This document shows, piece by piece, positions 1-8,069 of a DNA stretch of 13,987 nt. The DNA lies in the NCBI GenBank assembly GCA_039920165.1, contig JBDSEG010000376.1:1-13987 (forward strand). The letters are read 5' to 3'. A program made the translations under genes and the position numbers. Under the pieces are notes generated by a model that worked only from the letters and a program-made list of their open reading frames with translations, was not told where the DNA came from and did not search any database. Position 1 is the stretch's first letter. Each line of letters opens with the position of its first letter. The DNA comes from JBDSEG01 sp039920165. GTDB taxonomy: Bacteria; Pseudomonadota; Gammaproteobacteria; Burkholderiales; Burkholderiaceae_C.

Positions 1-2214
1 CAGCAGCTCGCGCGCAACCTGTTCCCGGAAGAGATCGGGCGCGAGCGCAGCCTGAACCGCAAGCTGCGCGAGATCATCACGGCGCGACGCATCGAGCGGC
101 TGTACAGCAAGGACGAGATCCTCGAGACCTACCTCAACACCGCCGATTTCCTCTACAACGCGGTCGGCATCGAGGCCGCGGCGCACACCTACTTCGACAA
201 GCCGGCCAGCGCGCTCGACGTGTCGGAAGCGGCCACGCTGGTCGGCATGTTGAAGGGCACGAGCTACTACAACCCGGTGCAGCAACCCGAACGCGCCAAG
301 GCGCGCCGCAACGTCGTGCTGGCGCAGATGGTCAAGCGCGGTGTGCTGACGCCCGAGCGCTTCGCCGCGCTGCGCGATGTGCCGCTCGTCGTGCACTTCA
401 CGCGCGAGGCCGAGCCGCTCGGCAGCGCGCCGCATTTCGCCCTGCACGTTCGCAAGTGGTTGGCCGAATGGAGCGAGAAGAACCACCACGACCTGTACGA
501 GGACGGGTTGACCATCGTCACCACGCTCGATACCCGGCTGCAGGTGCTGGCTAGCCAGGCGGTCACGCGCCAGGCCGATCTGCTGCAGCAGATCGCCGAT
601 GTCGAATGGAGCGCCCCGGCCCTGCGTGCGGTCTCGACCACGCCCGACGCGTATGTGAAGGCTCGGCCCAAGGTCGATCCCTTCGGTTATCTATGGAACA
701 AGCGGGCCGACCTGGTCATGGCCTTCGTGCGCGACTCGGCCGAGTTCAGGAAGCTCGTCGCCGACAAAGTCGACGAACCCACCGCTGCTTCGCGCCTGAT
801 GGCCGACGCAGACTTCATGCGCAAGCTGCGCAACGAGAAGACCCGGCTCGAGGCCGGCTTCGTCGCCATCGATCCGGCCAGCGGCGAGGTCAAGGCCTGG
901 GTCGGCAGCCGCGATTTCGAGCTCGGCCAGTTCGACCATGTGGCGCAGGCCGCGCGCCAACCGGGATCGACCTTCAAACCCTTCGTCTACGGCGCCGCGT
1001 TGCAGGCCGGCATCGACCCCGACAAGACCTATCTCGACGGCGAGGTCGAGATCGCGCTCGGAAATGGCAAGGTCTGGAAGCCGACCGATATGGGCGGGGC
1101 GAGCGGGGCACCGATGAGCTTGCGCGACGGCCTCACCTACTCGAAGAACACCATCACCGCGCAGGTCATGCAGGAGGTCGGCGCGGCGCGCGTCGTGGCC
1201 CTGGCAAAGGCGATGGGCGTGGACCGCAGCAAGCTCGACCCGGTGCCGTCGCTCGCGCTGGGCACCAGCGACGTGACGCTGCTCGAGATGGTGAGCAGCT
1301 ACGCCACCATCGCGCGCGAAGGCCAGTACCACGCACCGGTTGTCGTCAAGCGCATCGTCGACCGCAACGGCAAGGTCGTCGCCGAGTTCGGCGCCGAGAC
1401 CCGGCGCGCCTTGAATGCCGACGCCGCGCTCGACCTGACCGACATGTTGCGCGGAGTTGTCACACGCGGCACCGGCACGCAGATCCAGAGCCGCTTCGGC
1501 ATCACGGCCGACGTGGCGGGCAAGACCGGCACGACACAGAACAATACCGACGGCTGGTTCATCCTGATGCAGCCGCAACTCGTGGCCGGCGCGTGGGTCG
1601 GTTTCAACGATACCCGGGTCACGCTGCGCAGCAACCACTGGGGCCAAGGCGGACACAACGCGATCCTGCTGGTGGGCGATTTCTTCCGCGAAGCGTTCAA
1701 GGCCGGCCGGCTCGATGCGAAGGCCAGATTCGATCCGCCGCGCCACCCGGCGCCCGCGGCCCCGGCCGTGCCATCGACCTTGCCATCGACGCTGCCAGAG
1801 GACGCGGCGGATGCCGGTGCGCCGTCCCGCGCGGCCGGCTGGATCGGGGCTCGGGAACGCGAGCCTCGCGTGCGGCGCGAAACCGCTGTGTGGCCCCTGG
1901 CCCGCGACGAATCTTCCCCCGCGAGCGCCGAAGCCGGCCTGCCACGCTGGCGTCGCGCCGTGCCTGCACGGCGGGCGGCGCACGATGCCGACGAGCTGCT
2001 GATCGACGATCCGAGCGCGTCAGGCGCCCGGCGCCGCGGTCGCAACGACGCCGACGCAATCGCCGAGACCCGGCGCGACGGCGCCGAACTGTTGCGCAAC
2101 GCGCCCGAGGCCGACCGCGAAGCGGCGCGCCGGGAACGCGAACGCGGTCCCGACACGCGCGCCAGCTTCGGCATCGCACCGGCCTTGCCCGCCTTGCCGC
2201 GCGATGGCGATTGA
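1..2214 (+). CDS. Class A penicillin-binding protein (transglycosylase/transpeptidase), 5' end missing
   Basis: Bifunctional peptidoglycan synthase of the PBP1a type, acting on the periplasmic face of the inner membrane. The reading frame is open from base 1 and ends at TGA 2212-2214, leaving 737 residues. The membrane anchor and the first half of the GT51 transglycosylase domain lie outside the window. The fragment opens with the GT51 motif QQLARNLF and continues with ILETYLNTADF (about residues 1-115). The transpeptidase domain follows with all three signature motifs: STFK with the nucleophile Ser at bases 967-969 (fragment residue 323), SKN at 1141-1149 and KTGT at 1522-1533. From about base 1729 a tail of some 160 residues rich in Pro, Ala and Arg follows and resembles no domain I know. 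An ATG within GT51 at base 247 (or GTG at 220) is not the true start, because homology runs through upstream. The family is certain; assignment to mrcA/ponA specifically is not. Confidence 0.93.
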   Translation, partial: QQLARNLFPEEIGRERSLNRKLREIITARRIERLYSKDEILETYLNTADFLYNAVGIEAAAHTYFDKPASALDVSEAATLVGMLKGTSYYNPVQQPERAKARRNVVLAQMVKRGVLTPERFAALRDVPLVVHFTREAEPLGSAPHFALHVRKWLAEWSEKNHHDLYEDGLTIVTTLDTRLQVLASQAVTRQADLLQQIADVEWSAPALRAVSTTPDAYVKARPKVDPFGYLWNKRADLVMAFVRDSAEFRKLVADKVDEPTAASRLMADADFMRKLRNEKTRLEAGFVAIDPASGEVKAWVGSRDFELGQFDHVAQAARQPGSTFKPFVYGAALQAGIDPDKTYLDGEVEIALGNGKVWKPTDMGGASGAPMSLRDGLTYSKNTITAQVMQEVGAARVVALAKAMGVDRSKLDPVPSLALGTSDVTLLEMVSSYATIAREGQYHAPVVVKRIVDRNGKVVAEFGAETRRALNADAALDLTDMLRGVVTRGTGTQIQSRFGITADVAGKTGTTQNNTDGWFILMQPQLVAGAWVGFNDTRVTLRSNHWGQGGHNAILLVGDFFREAFKAGRLDAKARFDPPRHPAPAAPAVPSTLPSTLPEDAADAGAPSRAAGWIGAREREPRVRRETAVWPLARDESSPASAEAGLPRWRRAVPARRAAHDADELLIDDPSASGARRRGRNDADAIAETRRDGAELLRNAPEADREAARRERERGPDTRASFGIAPALPALPRDGD

Positions 2215-2232
2215 ACCTCTGGGGATGGACGA
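2215..2232. other. 18-base gap between convergent genes
   Basis: This is the only space between the stop of the penicillin-binding protein gene and the stop of the minus-strand DUF3299 gene. It contains no hairpin followed by a T run in either direction. Any transcription termination must therefore take place inside one of the coding regions or be factor-dependent. Confidence 0.6.
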
Positions 2233-2835
2233 TCAGTCGGGTATCGCGCGCGGCGTGATCGACTCGAGTCGATACGGTTCGATCGTCGCGGCAACAATGC
2301 GGTAGGCGACGATACCCATGCTCGACGGCGTGCGCTCTTCGACCAGTCGGCCGGTGATCCAGAACGCGCTGGTACCGCGGTCCCGTGCGCTCAGCGGTAT
2401 CGCCGGGATGACGCGAGCCATCTGGTTCGCCGGCGGCGAGGGCTCGTGGATACAGCCGCCGAAATACGGGACGAGCAGGAATTCGCGAATCTCGCGCTCG
2501 TCGGCGTCGACGGGAACCATGTAGCCGAACAGCCGGATGGGGCGGTCGAGGACGAGCGGATTGACTGGCGCGCGGTCCCACACCGCGCGCACCTTGGCCA
2601 GCGCCTCCACTGCTTCTGGATCGCCATCGCTCAGGTCCTCGAGGTGAAACGGCTCGAGGATCGCTTCGGGTACCCAGCCGGCCGGCATGAGCCGGCTCCA
2701 TTCGGCAAGCGGCCCGCCAGCAGCGCCGTTTGCCGCGGCCGCGCCCGCGAGGCTGGCCACGAATACTGCGGCGAACGCCATACCCCGTGCGCGGCCGAGC
2801 CCGCGTCGCACCGGCGTGACGGGACGCAGCTTCAC
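2233..2835 (-). CDS. DUF3299 family exported protein
   Basis: A 200-residue protein of unknown function. Residues 97-111 (LDRPIRLFGYMVPVD) and 126-138 (GGCIHEPSPPANQ) match the hallmark of the DUF3299 family, small exported proteins or lipoproteins of proteobacteria. The Cys-His pair at 128/130 could bind a metal or be redox active; that is inference. I chose the GTG at 2833-2835 as start. It overlaps the TGA of the upstream hydrolase gene (GTGA), which suggests translational coupling, and it gives a basic N-terminus (VRRGLGRARG) before a hydrophobic stretch at residues 19-36 that looks like a signal peptide. An ATG at 2779-2781 would also encode the hydrophobic segment but would lose the positive n-region. 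The frame stays open upstream to 2904, but that part lies over the end of the hydrolase gene. It ends at TGA 2233-2235. Confidence 0.8.
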   Translation of the reverse strand: MKLRPVTPVRRGLGRARGMAFAAVFVASLAGAAAANGAAGGPLAEWSRLMPAGWVPEAILEPFHLEDLSDGDPEAVEALAKVRAVWDRAPVNPLVLDRPIRLFGYMVPVDADEREIREFLLVPYFGGCIHEPSPPANQMARVIPAIPLSARDRGTSAFWITGRLVEERTPSSMGIVAYRIVAATIEPYRLESITPRAIPD

Positions 2836-3992
2836 GATTGCGGCGTCGGGCAGCGGCTGGCCTGCTTGCCGGCCGGCACCGCATCCCAGCGCTTGCTTTT
2901 CCAATCGAAGGTGGCCAGGCCGGGGCGCAGGTAGTCGTACGGGTCATGCAGGCCGGGAATCGACGGCCGGTCGGCCCTCGGAATGCCGAAAATGTCGAAC
3001 TGTCGCTCGATCGCCCGCAAGTAGTAAGGCGAGGCACCGATGTTGAAGTTGTCGGTGTGGTTGCCGTAGAAGATCTTCGGCTTGATCAGCTGGATGTACA
3101 TCGCGATGTCGCGCACGCCGTTGACCGTCTCGCCGAGGCTGACGACCGAGCCGAGCTCGACGTCGACCTTGGGCAGTTCCGCCAGCTTGGCGATGAGGTG
3201 CGGCTGGAAGTCCTTGATCGGCCCGGCGGTGTCGTGCCACAGCAGGCTGAAGTCGCCGATGGTGAAGTGGTACAGCATGCTGACCGACCCACCCGCGCCC
3301 GCGACGGTGCGGGTGTTCAATGCCGGTGCCGGCTGCGCCGGGTAGAGCTGGTCGACGCGCGGATCGCGCACCGGCGCGATCGGGTTCGCCGGGAACGCCG
3401 GATCGAGCGGAGCGGCGCCCGAGTGCAGGTGCTTGAACGAAGTGATGCAGATGTTCGGGAACATCCGGTTGATGCTGCTGACCTCGGTGCCGGGCACCGA
3501 CCCCGGCGTGGTCAGCGAGGTGCATTTCACGGTCGTTCCCGCGCCAAGGACCCGCACTGCGTCGGCGGCCATCGCGGCGCAGTGCTCGGCCGCGCCGAAG
3601 ATCTCGGCCCCGGTCTTTGCGGCGATGTAGGCCGCGTTGTCGGCGTGGTCGCCGTGGCCGTGGCCGAGGAAGATCGCCTCGGGGTCGAGGTCAACCAGTT
3701 CCTGCACCGTGGTCGGCACATAGGCCGGTTTGTCGGCCAGGCGATAGATATACGAGTCGAGGAGGAAAACGTGACCGCGGGCCGCGACCGCAAACGAAGC
3801 GACGCTGAACCAGCTCACGATCACCTTGTCCTTGTCGACCTTGCCGGTTTTCTGGTCGACGTTGTCGTAGCCGAAGAAGTGGGTGCGTGCGGCGATCGTG
3901 GCCGCGCCCTCGGCCTTCGCAGCGAAGGCGCTGGCCGAGACGAAGGTCGTAGCCACTGCGGCGGCGAGGCAGGAAAGCTTGAAACAGGTCAT
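2832..3992 (-). CDS. Exported metallo-beta-lactamase-fold hydrolase
   Basis: A 386-residue Zn-dependent hydrolase of the metallo-beta-lactamase fold; the substrate is unknown. Residues 1-24 form a classic signal peptide ending ASAFA, so the enzyme is probably periplasmic. The metal motif HGHGDH is at residues 111-116 (His111, His113, Asp115, His116). A likely third ligand is in FKHLHSG (His188 or His190), the bridging Asp is probably Asp254 in WHDTAGP, and a final His may be His312 in GNHTDN. The start at 3992 is preceded by GAGGAG five bases upstream. The frame extends 18 codons further to 4046, but those have no ribosome site and would bury the signal peptide. It is co-transcribed with the overlapping DUF3299 gene. 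It lies 85 bases downstream of hutF on the same strand, so read-through from the hut operon is possible, but I see no biochemical link to histidine breakdown. Confidence 0.85.
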   Translation of the reverse strand: MTCFKLSCLAAAVATTFVSASAFAAKAEGAATIAARTHFFGYDNVDQKTGKVDKDKVIVSWFSVASFAVAARGHVFLLDSYIYRLADKPAYVPTTVQELVDLDPEAIFLGHGHGDHADNAAYIAAKTGAEIFGAAEHCAAMAADAVRVLGAGTTVKCTSLTTPGSVPGTEVSSINRMFPNICITSFKHLHSGAAPLDPAFPANPIAPVRDPRVDQLYPAQPAPALNTRTVAGAGGSVSMLYHFTIGDFSLLWHDTAGPIKDFQPHLIAKLAELPKVDVELGSVVSLGETVNGVRDIAMYIQLIKPKIFYGNHTDNFNIGASPYYLRAIERQFDIFGIPRADRPSIPGLHDPYDYLRPGLATFDWKSKRWDAVPAGKQASRCPTPQS

Positions 3993-4077
3993 GTTGTCTC
4001 CTCGGGATGGGGTCGCATCAGACGGCCTTGGCATGCCTGCCCACAATCCCTAGATCGTCGGTTCGCGTTGGCGAGGA
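3993..4077 (-). other. 85-base gap between hutF and the MBL-fold hydrolase gene
   Basis: It contains the hydrolase ribosome site and a short GGCATGCC palindrome (4030-4037), but no stem followed by a T run and no operator-like CTTGT/ACAAG palindrome. TTGTGG and TCTGAT on the minus strand, 18 bases apart, make only a weak promoter candidate. Whether the two downstream genes have their own promoter or depend on hut read-through cannot be decided from the sequence. Confidence 0.4.
3998..4003 (-). promoter_or_regulatory. Strong ribosome binding site for the MBL-fold hydrolase gene
   Basis: On the minus strand GAGGAG is followed by ACAAC and then ATG (3990-3992). The spacing of five bases is good and fixes the start at the ATG before the signal peptide, not at the upstream ATG codons. 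Confidence 0.8.
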
Positions 4078-5475
4078 TCAGCGCGTGGCGGCGCCGTTCG
4101 ACCACAGTTCGGCCATCACGGCGCGAAAGCGTGCGGCGACCGGCGCCGCCTCCACGTGACGGCTCTCGCGAACAAGACAGCGGCCGGCGACATGCACCTC
4201 GCGAAATGCGGGCGTATCGGTCGCGAAGACCAGCGCGTCGAGCCGGTGCCGGATGGGCACGCCGAGCAGCCCTGGGGCGTCGAGGTCGAGCACCAGCAGG
4301 TCGGCACGCGCGCCTGCCACCAGTCCCCAGGCGGCTTGGCCGGCGCTGCGCGCTCCACCGGCGAGCAGCGCATCGAACAGGCGCGCCGCCGTCGCGGGCT
4401 GGCCGCGTTCGGGCGCGGCCGCGACGTTGCGAACCCGCCGTGCCAGCCGCTGCGCATAGTCGAGCCAGCGCACTTCCTCGGTCCAGGCGCGCGCGACCTG
4501 GCTGTCGGATCCGATTGCGAGCGGGACATCGGCAGCGAGCCAGCGCGCCAGATCGGGCGCCCCGTCGCCGAGATTGGCCTCGGTGCTGGGGCACAGCACG
4601 ACGCCCGCGCCGGACGTGGCGACGGCATCGATCTCGGCCGGCGTGGCATGGGTCGCATGGACGAGCTGCCAGCGCGCATCGGGGTTATGCGCCTGGCACA
4701 GATATTCGATCGGCCGCGCTCCGGTCGCGGCCAGGCAACCATCGACCTCGCCGGTCTGTTCGGCGACGTGGATGTGGATCGGCCAATCGGCGTCGCCGAC
4801 CCGCGCCAGCAGCTCGTCGATCGCCCCGGCAGATGCGGCGCGCAGCGAGTGGATCGCCACGCCGGCATTGAGATGGTCCCGGCTTGCTGCATTGATGCGC
4901 CGGCACAGTGCCTCGACGCTTTCGGGCGTGGTCGCGAATCGGCGCTGATCGTCGCGCAGCAGCGGCGCGTCGAAGCCGGCCCGTTGGTACAGCACCGGCA
5001 GCACGGTCAGGCCGATGCCGGCCGTGGCCGCGGCATCGGCCAACGACCAGGCGAGCGTCGCCGGGTCGGCGTAGGGCCGGCCGTCGACCGCGTGCTGGAG
5101 GTAGTGGAACTCGCAGACCTGGGTATAGCCGCCCTGCAGCAGCTCGATATACAGCTGCGCCGCGACCGCTTGCAACTGCTCCGGCCCGATGCGCAGCGCC
5201 ACCGCATACATGCGATCTCGCCACGACCAGAAGTCGTCGCTGTCGCTGTCGCGTCGCTCGGCCAGTCCGGCGAAGGCGCGCTGGAACGCATGGCTGTGGG
5301 CATCGACGAGGCCGGGCAGGACCGGGCCCGGCAGAACCCGCGCGCCGGGCGGCGCTTCTACCCCGGACGTCACCTCCGCCCAGCGTCCCACAGCGTCGTA
5401 TCGCAGCAGCACCGAGTCCCGCCAGGCTCCGGCTATCCAGGCATGGCTCGCCCACAAGAGGGTCGCATCAGGCAT
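4078..5475 (-). CDS. hutF: Formimidoylglutamate deiminase
   Basis: Hydrolyses N-formimino-L-glutamate to N-formyl-L-glutamate and ammonia, the fourth step of the five-step histidine pathway; cytoplasmic. The 465-residue protein is a metal-dependent amidohydrolase. It has VDAHSHAFQRA at residues 58-68 (metal ligands His60 and His62; HSHAFQR is typical of HutF), His209 in VAIHSLRA, IHIHVAEQ at 233-240, HATHAT at 273-278, and the catalytic Asp324 in IGSDSQ. The length is normal for the family. The start is the ATG at 5473-5475, eight bases inside the end of hutG, which fits a coupled operon. The frame stays open upstream as far as 6039, but that stretch is an out-of-frame reading of hutG and not a fusion. 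It is the last gene of the leftward hut operon; the stop is TGA 4078-4080. Confidence 0.96.
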   Translation of the reverse strand: MPDATLLWASHAWIAGAWRDSVLLRYDAVGRWAEVTSGVEAPPGARVLPGPVLPGLVDAHSHAFQRAFAGLAERRDSDSDDFWSWRDRMYAVALRIGPEQLQAVAAQLYIELLQGGYTQVCEFHYLQHAVDGRPYADPATLAWSLADAAATAGIGLTVLPVLYQRAGFDAPLLRDDQRRFATTPESVEALCRRINAASRDHLNAGVAIHSLRAASAGAIDELLARVGDADWPIHIHVAEQTGEVDGCLAATGARPIEYLCQAHNPDARWQLVHATHATPAEIDAVATSGAGVVLCPSTEANLGDGAPDLARWLAADVPLAIGSDSQVARAWTEEVRWLDYAQRLARRVRNVAAAPERGQPATAARLFDALLAGGARSAGQAAWGLVAGARADLLVLDLDAPGLLGVPIRHRLDALVFATDTPAFREVHVAGRCLVRESRHVEAAPVAARFRAVMAELWSNGAATR

Positions 5476-6277
5476 CGGCCAGCCCCGGTTCGAACTCGAG
5501 CATGCGGCCGACCAGGCGGCGCAGCACCGGCTCGATGGTCGCGACGCGCGCCGGCGCCAGCACGAACGGCGGCGTCTCGGCCATGTAGCAGCGCCAGCAC
5601 ATCTCGAGCTGGACCGCGTGCAGGCCTTCGGCCGGGCGGCCGTAGCGGCGCGTGATGTAGCCGCCCTTGAACCGGCCATCGACGACGTGGCTGAAATCGG
5701 TCTGCTCCGACAGGATCTGCGCCAGCGCCGTTCGCAGCGCGGGCGCGCAACTCGCCCCATCGACGGTGCCGAGGTTGAGATCGGGCAGCCGCCCTTTGAA
5801 GAGCCACGGCAGCTCGGACTTGATGCTGTGGCCGTCGCACAGCACGACATGGCCGTGCGCCGTGCGCAGACGGTCGAGCTCGGCCTGCAAGGCCGCGTGG
5901 TAGGGACGCCAGCAGTGATCGCAGCGCTGCGCGATCTCGGTTGCATCGGGGTCATGGCCGGCGTGGTAGATCGGGTCGCCGGTGAAGAAGCGGGTCGGAA
6001 CGAGGCCGGTGTTGTTGGCACCGGGGTACATCGGCGCATCCTCGAGCGGCCGGTTCAGGTCGACGACGAAGCGCGACAGCCGCGGGACGAGCAGGCTTGC
6101 GCCCATCTCGCGCACGAAGGCATACAGCGCGTCCAGATGCCAGTCGGTATCTTCGACCGCGGCGGCGCGCTCGACCATCTGCTCGCGCACGACGTCGGGA
6201 ATTGCACGTCCGACATGCGGCAGGCTGACGAGCAGCGGCCGGTGGCCGCGGTGCAAGGTAAAAAGCGGTTCGGTCAT
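5468..6277 (-). CDS. hutG: N-formylglutamate deformylase (amidohydrolase)
   Basis: Cleaves N-formyl-L-glutamate to L-glutamate and formate, the last step of the pathway and the partner of HutF; cytoplasmic. The 269 residues match the N-formylglutamate amidohydrolase family along their whole length: SLPHVG (18-23), VEDTDWHLD (41-49), RFVVDLNRPLED (69-80), NNTGLVPTRFF (88-98) and CDGHSIKSELPWLF (147-160). The His and Asp/Glu residues in these blocks are the likely metal-binding and catalytic set. This is the metal-dependent deformylase and not the formiminoglutamase that shares the name hutG in other bacteria, and the adjacent hutF agrees with that. The start ATG 6275-6277 overlaps the TGA of hutI (ATGA), and its own TGA overlaps the start of hutF by eight bases. 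Confidence 0.96.
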   Translation of the reverse strand: MTEPLFTLHRGHRPLLVSLPHVGRAIPDVVREQMVERAAAVEDTDWHLDALYAFVREMGASLLVPRLSRFVVDLNRPLEDAPMYPGANNTGLVPTRFFTGDPIYHAGHDPDATEIAQRCDHCWRPYHAALQAELDRLRTAHGHVVLCDGHSIKSELPWLFKGRLPDLNLGTVDGASCAPALRTALAQILSEQTDFSHVVDGRFKGGYITRRYGRPAEGLHAVQLEMCWRCYMAETPPFVLAPARVATIEPVLRRLVGRMLEFEPGLADA

Positions 6278-7491
6278 GGCGTTCGTTCCTTGCCAGCTTG
6301 GACGGTGCGCAGCAGCGGGTTGTCACCGAAGCGGTAGGCGAGTTCGTTCGGATGCGCGAGATCCCAGACCGCGAAGTCGGCGCGGGCACCGGCCTCGAGG
6401 TGTCCGCGATCGTCGAACCCGAGAGCGCGCGCGCCATTCACTGTCATGCCACGCAACGCTTCCTCCGGCGTGAGGCGAAACAGGGTGCACGCCATGTTGA
6501 GCATCAGCAGCGGCGAAAGGTTGGGCGACGTGCCGGGGTTGTGATCGGTGGCGATGGCGATCGGAACACCATGTTCGCGCAGCGCCGCGATCGGCGGCAG
6601 CTTCGTCTCGCGCAGAAAGTAGAAGGCGCCCGGCAGCAGCACGGCGACTGTGCCTGCGGCCTTCATCGCCTTGATGCCGTCGACGCTCAGATGTTCGAGG
6701 TGATCGCATGACAGCGCGTCGAAGCTCGCCGCGAGCGCGGCGCCGCCCTGATCGCTCAACTGTTCGGCGTGGAGCTTGACCGGCAGGCCGAGCGAACGCG
6801 CTGCTCCGAAGATGCGGCGCGTCTGCGTGGGGCTGAAGGCGATGTTTTCGCAGAAGGCATCGACCGCATCGACCAGCCCTTCGGCATTCAACTGCGGCAG
6901 CCACCCGCACACCGCATCGACATACGCGTCCGCGCGGCCGGCATATTCGGGCGGCAGCGCGTGCGCCGCGAGGCAGGTGGTGCGGACGTCGAGCGCAAGT
7001 TCGGCGCCGAGCCGGCGCGCGACGCCGAGGCAGCGGCGCTCGTCGTCGAGCGTGAGCCCGTAGCCCGATTTGACCTCGAGCGTGGTGACGCCCTCGCCCA
7101 TCAGCCTGAGCGTCCGCCGACGCGCGAGATCGAACAGCGTCGCAGCATCGGCGGCGCGCGTCGCGGCCACGGTCGACGCGATGCCTCCGCCTGCCCGCGC
7201 GATCTGCTCGTAGCTCGCACCTTGCAAACGCAGCTCGAATTCGCGCGCGCGCTGGCCGGCGTAGACGAGATGAGTGTGGCAGTCGACGAGGCCAGGCGTG
7301 ACGAGCGCGCCGCCGAGGTCGTGCTCTGCCGTGAGACTCTGTCGCACCGCGGCGGGCAGTTCGGACTCGAGGCCGACCCATGCCAGGCGATCGCCTTCGA
7401 CCAGCAATGCGCCGCACTCGATCAGACCCCAACCCGCGGCGCCGGCCAGCGTCGTGAGCCGCGCGTTGCGCCAGAGCGTCGAGCTTGTCAT
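6274..7491 (-). CDS. hutI: Imidazolonepropionase
   Basis: Opens the ring of 4-imidazolone-5-propionate to give N-formimino-L-glutamate, the third step of histidine degradation; cytoplasmic, metal-dependent amidohydrolase. The 405 residues are of standard length. Visible motifs are TPGLVDCHTHLVYAGQR at 65-81 (ligands His72 and His74), EVKSGYGLTLDDE (139-151), KLHAEQLSDQGGA with His241, SCDHLEHL (261-268), and ATDHNPGTSP with Asp316. I start at ATG 7489-7491, which overlaps the hutD stop as ATGA. Twelve more in-frame codons up to 7527 lie over hutD and carry no ribosome site. The downstream end overlaps the start of hutG in the same ATGA fashion. Confidence 0.97.
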   Translation of the reverse strand: MTSSTLWRNARLTTLAGAAGWGLIECGALLVEGDRLAWVGLESELPAAVRQSLTAEHDLGGALVTPGLVDCHTHLVYAGQRAREFELRLQGASYEQIARAGGGIASTVAATRAADAATLFDLARRRTLRLMGEGVTTLEVKSGYGLTLDDERRCLGVARRLGAELALDVRTTCLAAHALPPEYAGRADAYVDAVCGWLPQLNAEGLVDAVDAFCENIAFSPTQTRRIFGAARSLGLPVKLHAEQLSDQGGAALAASFDALSCDHLEHLSVDGIKAMKAAGTVAVLLPGAFYFLRETKLPPIAALREHGVPIAIATDHNPGTSPNLSPLLMLNMACTLFRLTPEEALRGMTVNGARALGFDDRGHLEAGARADFAVWDLAHPNELAYRFGDNPLLRTVQAGKERTP

Positions 7492-8069
7492 CGTGCCACT
7501 GTAGGTGCCGTCGCGCCGAGCCACCACGCCGCCATGCCGGCGTGCTCAGCGGCATCGAACACCCACTCGAACGCGTGACCCGGCGCATCGCTCCACAGCA
7601 GCGTGCCGGCGGGGAGTTCACATTCAGCGGCATCGCCGCGCCAGATTCCCGCGACAGCGGTATAGATCGCCTTGAAGCGGAAGTCGGCCACCCACGAAAC
7701 GCCAGGCTCGACCCGCTGCATCACGCCGTGCGCGCCGTGCAGCATCAAGTTCAGGTCGCTCGTCGGTCCATCGACCAGGGCGCAGTGCGGCCCGTGGCTG
7801 CCGTCGAAGCGCAGCGGCGCGTCGCTTGGCGTGACCCGCCGCTCGATAGCGCCGAAGCGCAGCGCGACCCCCGCGCCCTCGACGACCGCGAACCAGCGCT
7901 GCACATCCGCAAAGTCCGAGAACGGGCCGTCGGCCTCGATCTCGGCCAGGCTGATGCGCACCGACCAGGCCTGCGCATCGGGCCAGGCGAGCAGTTCGCG
8001 CGTGCTTCCGCCACCGTTGCGCCACGGCTGCGGCGCGACGGCGCTGGCGTCGATGCGGCGCGGCGTCAT
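7488..8069 (-). CDS. hutD: HutD family histidine-utilisation accessory protein
   Basis: A 193-residue cupin-fold protein of the HutD family. It is not a pathway enzyme; work in Pseudomonas suggests that it limits or tunes hut expression, possibly by binding a pathway intermediate. Recognisable conserved parts are PWRNGGGSTRELLAWP at residues 15-30, RISLAEIEADGPFSDF at about 38-53, and DLNLMLHG at about 105-112. The start ATG 8067-8069 overlaps the hutC stop (ATGA) and gives the expected family length. The open frame continues to 8375 only because it lies over hutC. Being placed directly between the repressor gene and hutI means that its dosage is tied to that of HutC. Confidence 0.92.
   Translation of the reverse strand: MTPRRIDASAVAPQPWRNGGGSTRELLAWPDAQAWSVRISLAEIEADGPFSDFADVQRWFAVVEGAGVALRFGAIERRVTPSDAPLRFDGSHGPHCALVDGPTSDLNLMLHGAHGVMQRVEPGVSWVADFRFKAIYTAVAGIWRGDAAECELPAGTLLWSDAPGHAFEWVFDAAEHAGMAAWWLGATAPTVAR

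Noticed and set aside
4030..4037. GGCATGCC palindrome before the MBL gene as an operator
   Set aside because: Eight-base GC-rich palindromes are common by chance at this composition and there is no second copy or flanking symmetry.
2838..4871. A 677-codon plus-strand open frame opposite the MBL hydrolase and hutF
   Set aside because: It crosses two well-supported minus-strand genes and the gap between them, and its product is low-complexity Arg/Val-rich sequence typical of shadow frames at high GC.
4078..6039. hutF frame open far upstream, suggesting a hutG-hutF fusion or a longer HutF
   Set aside because: The upstream part reads hutG out of frame and gives Arg/Ser-rich nonsense; family similarity begins at the ATG 5473-5475.
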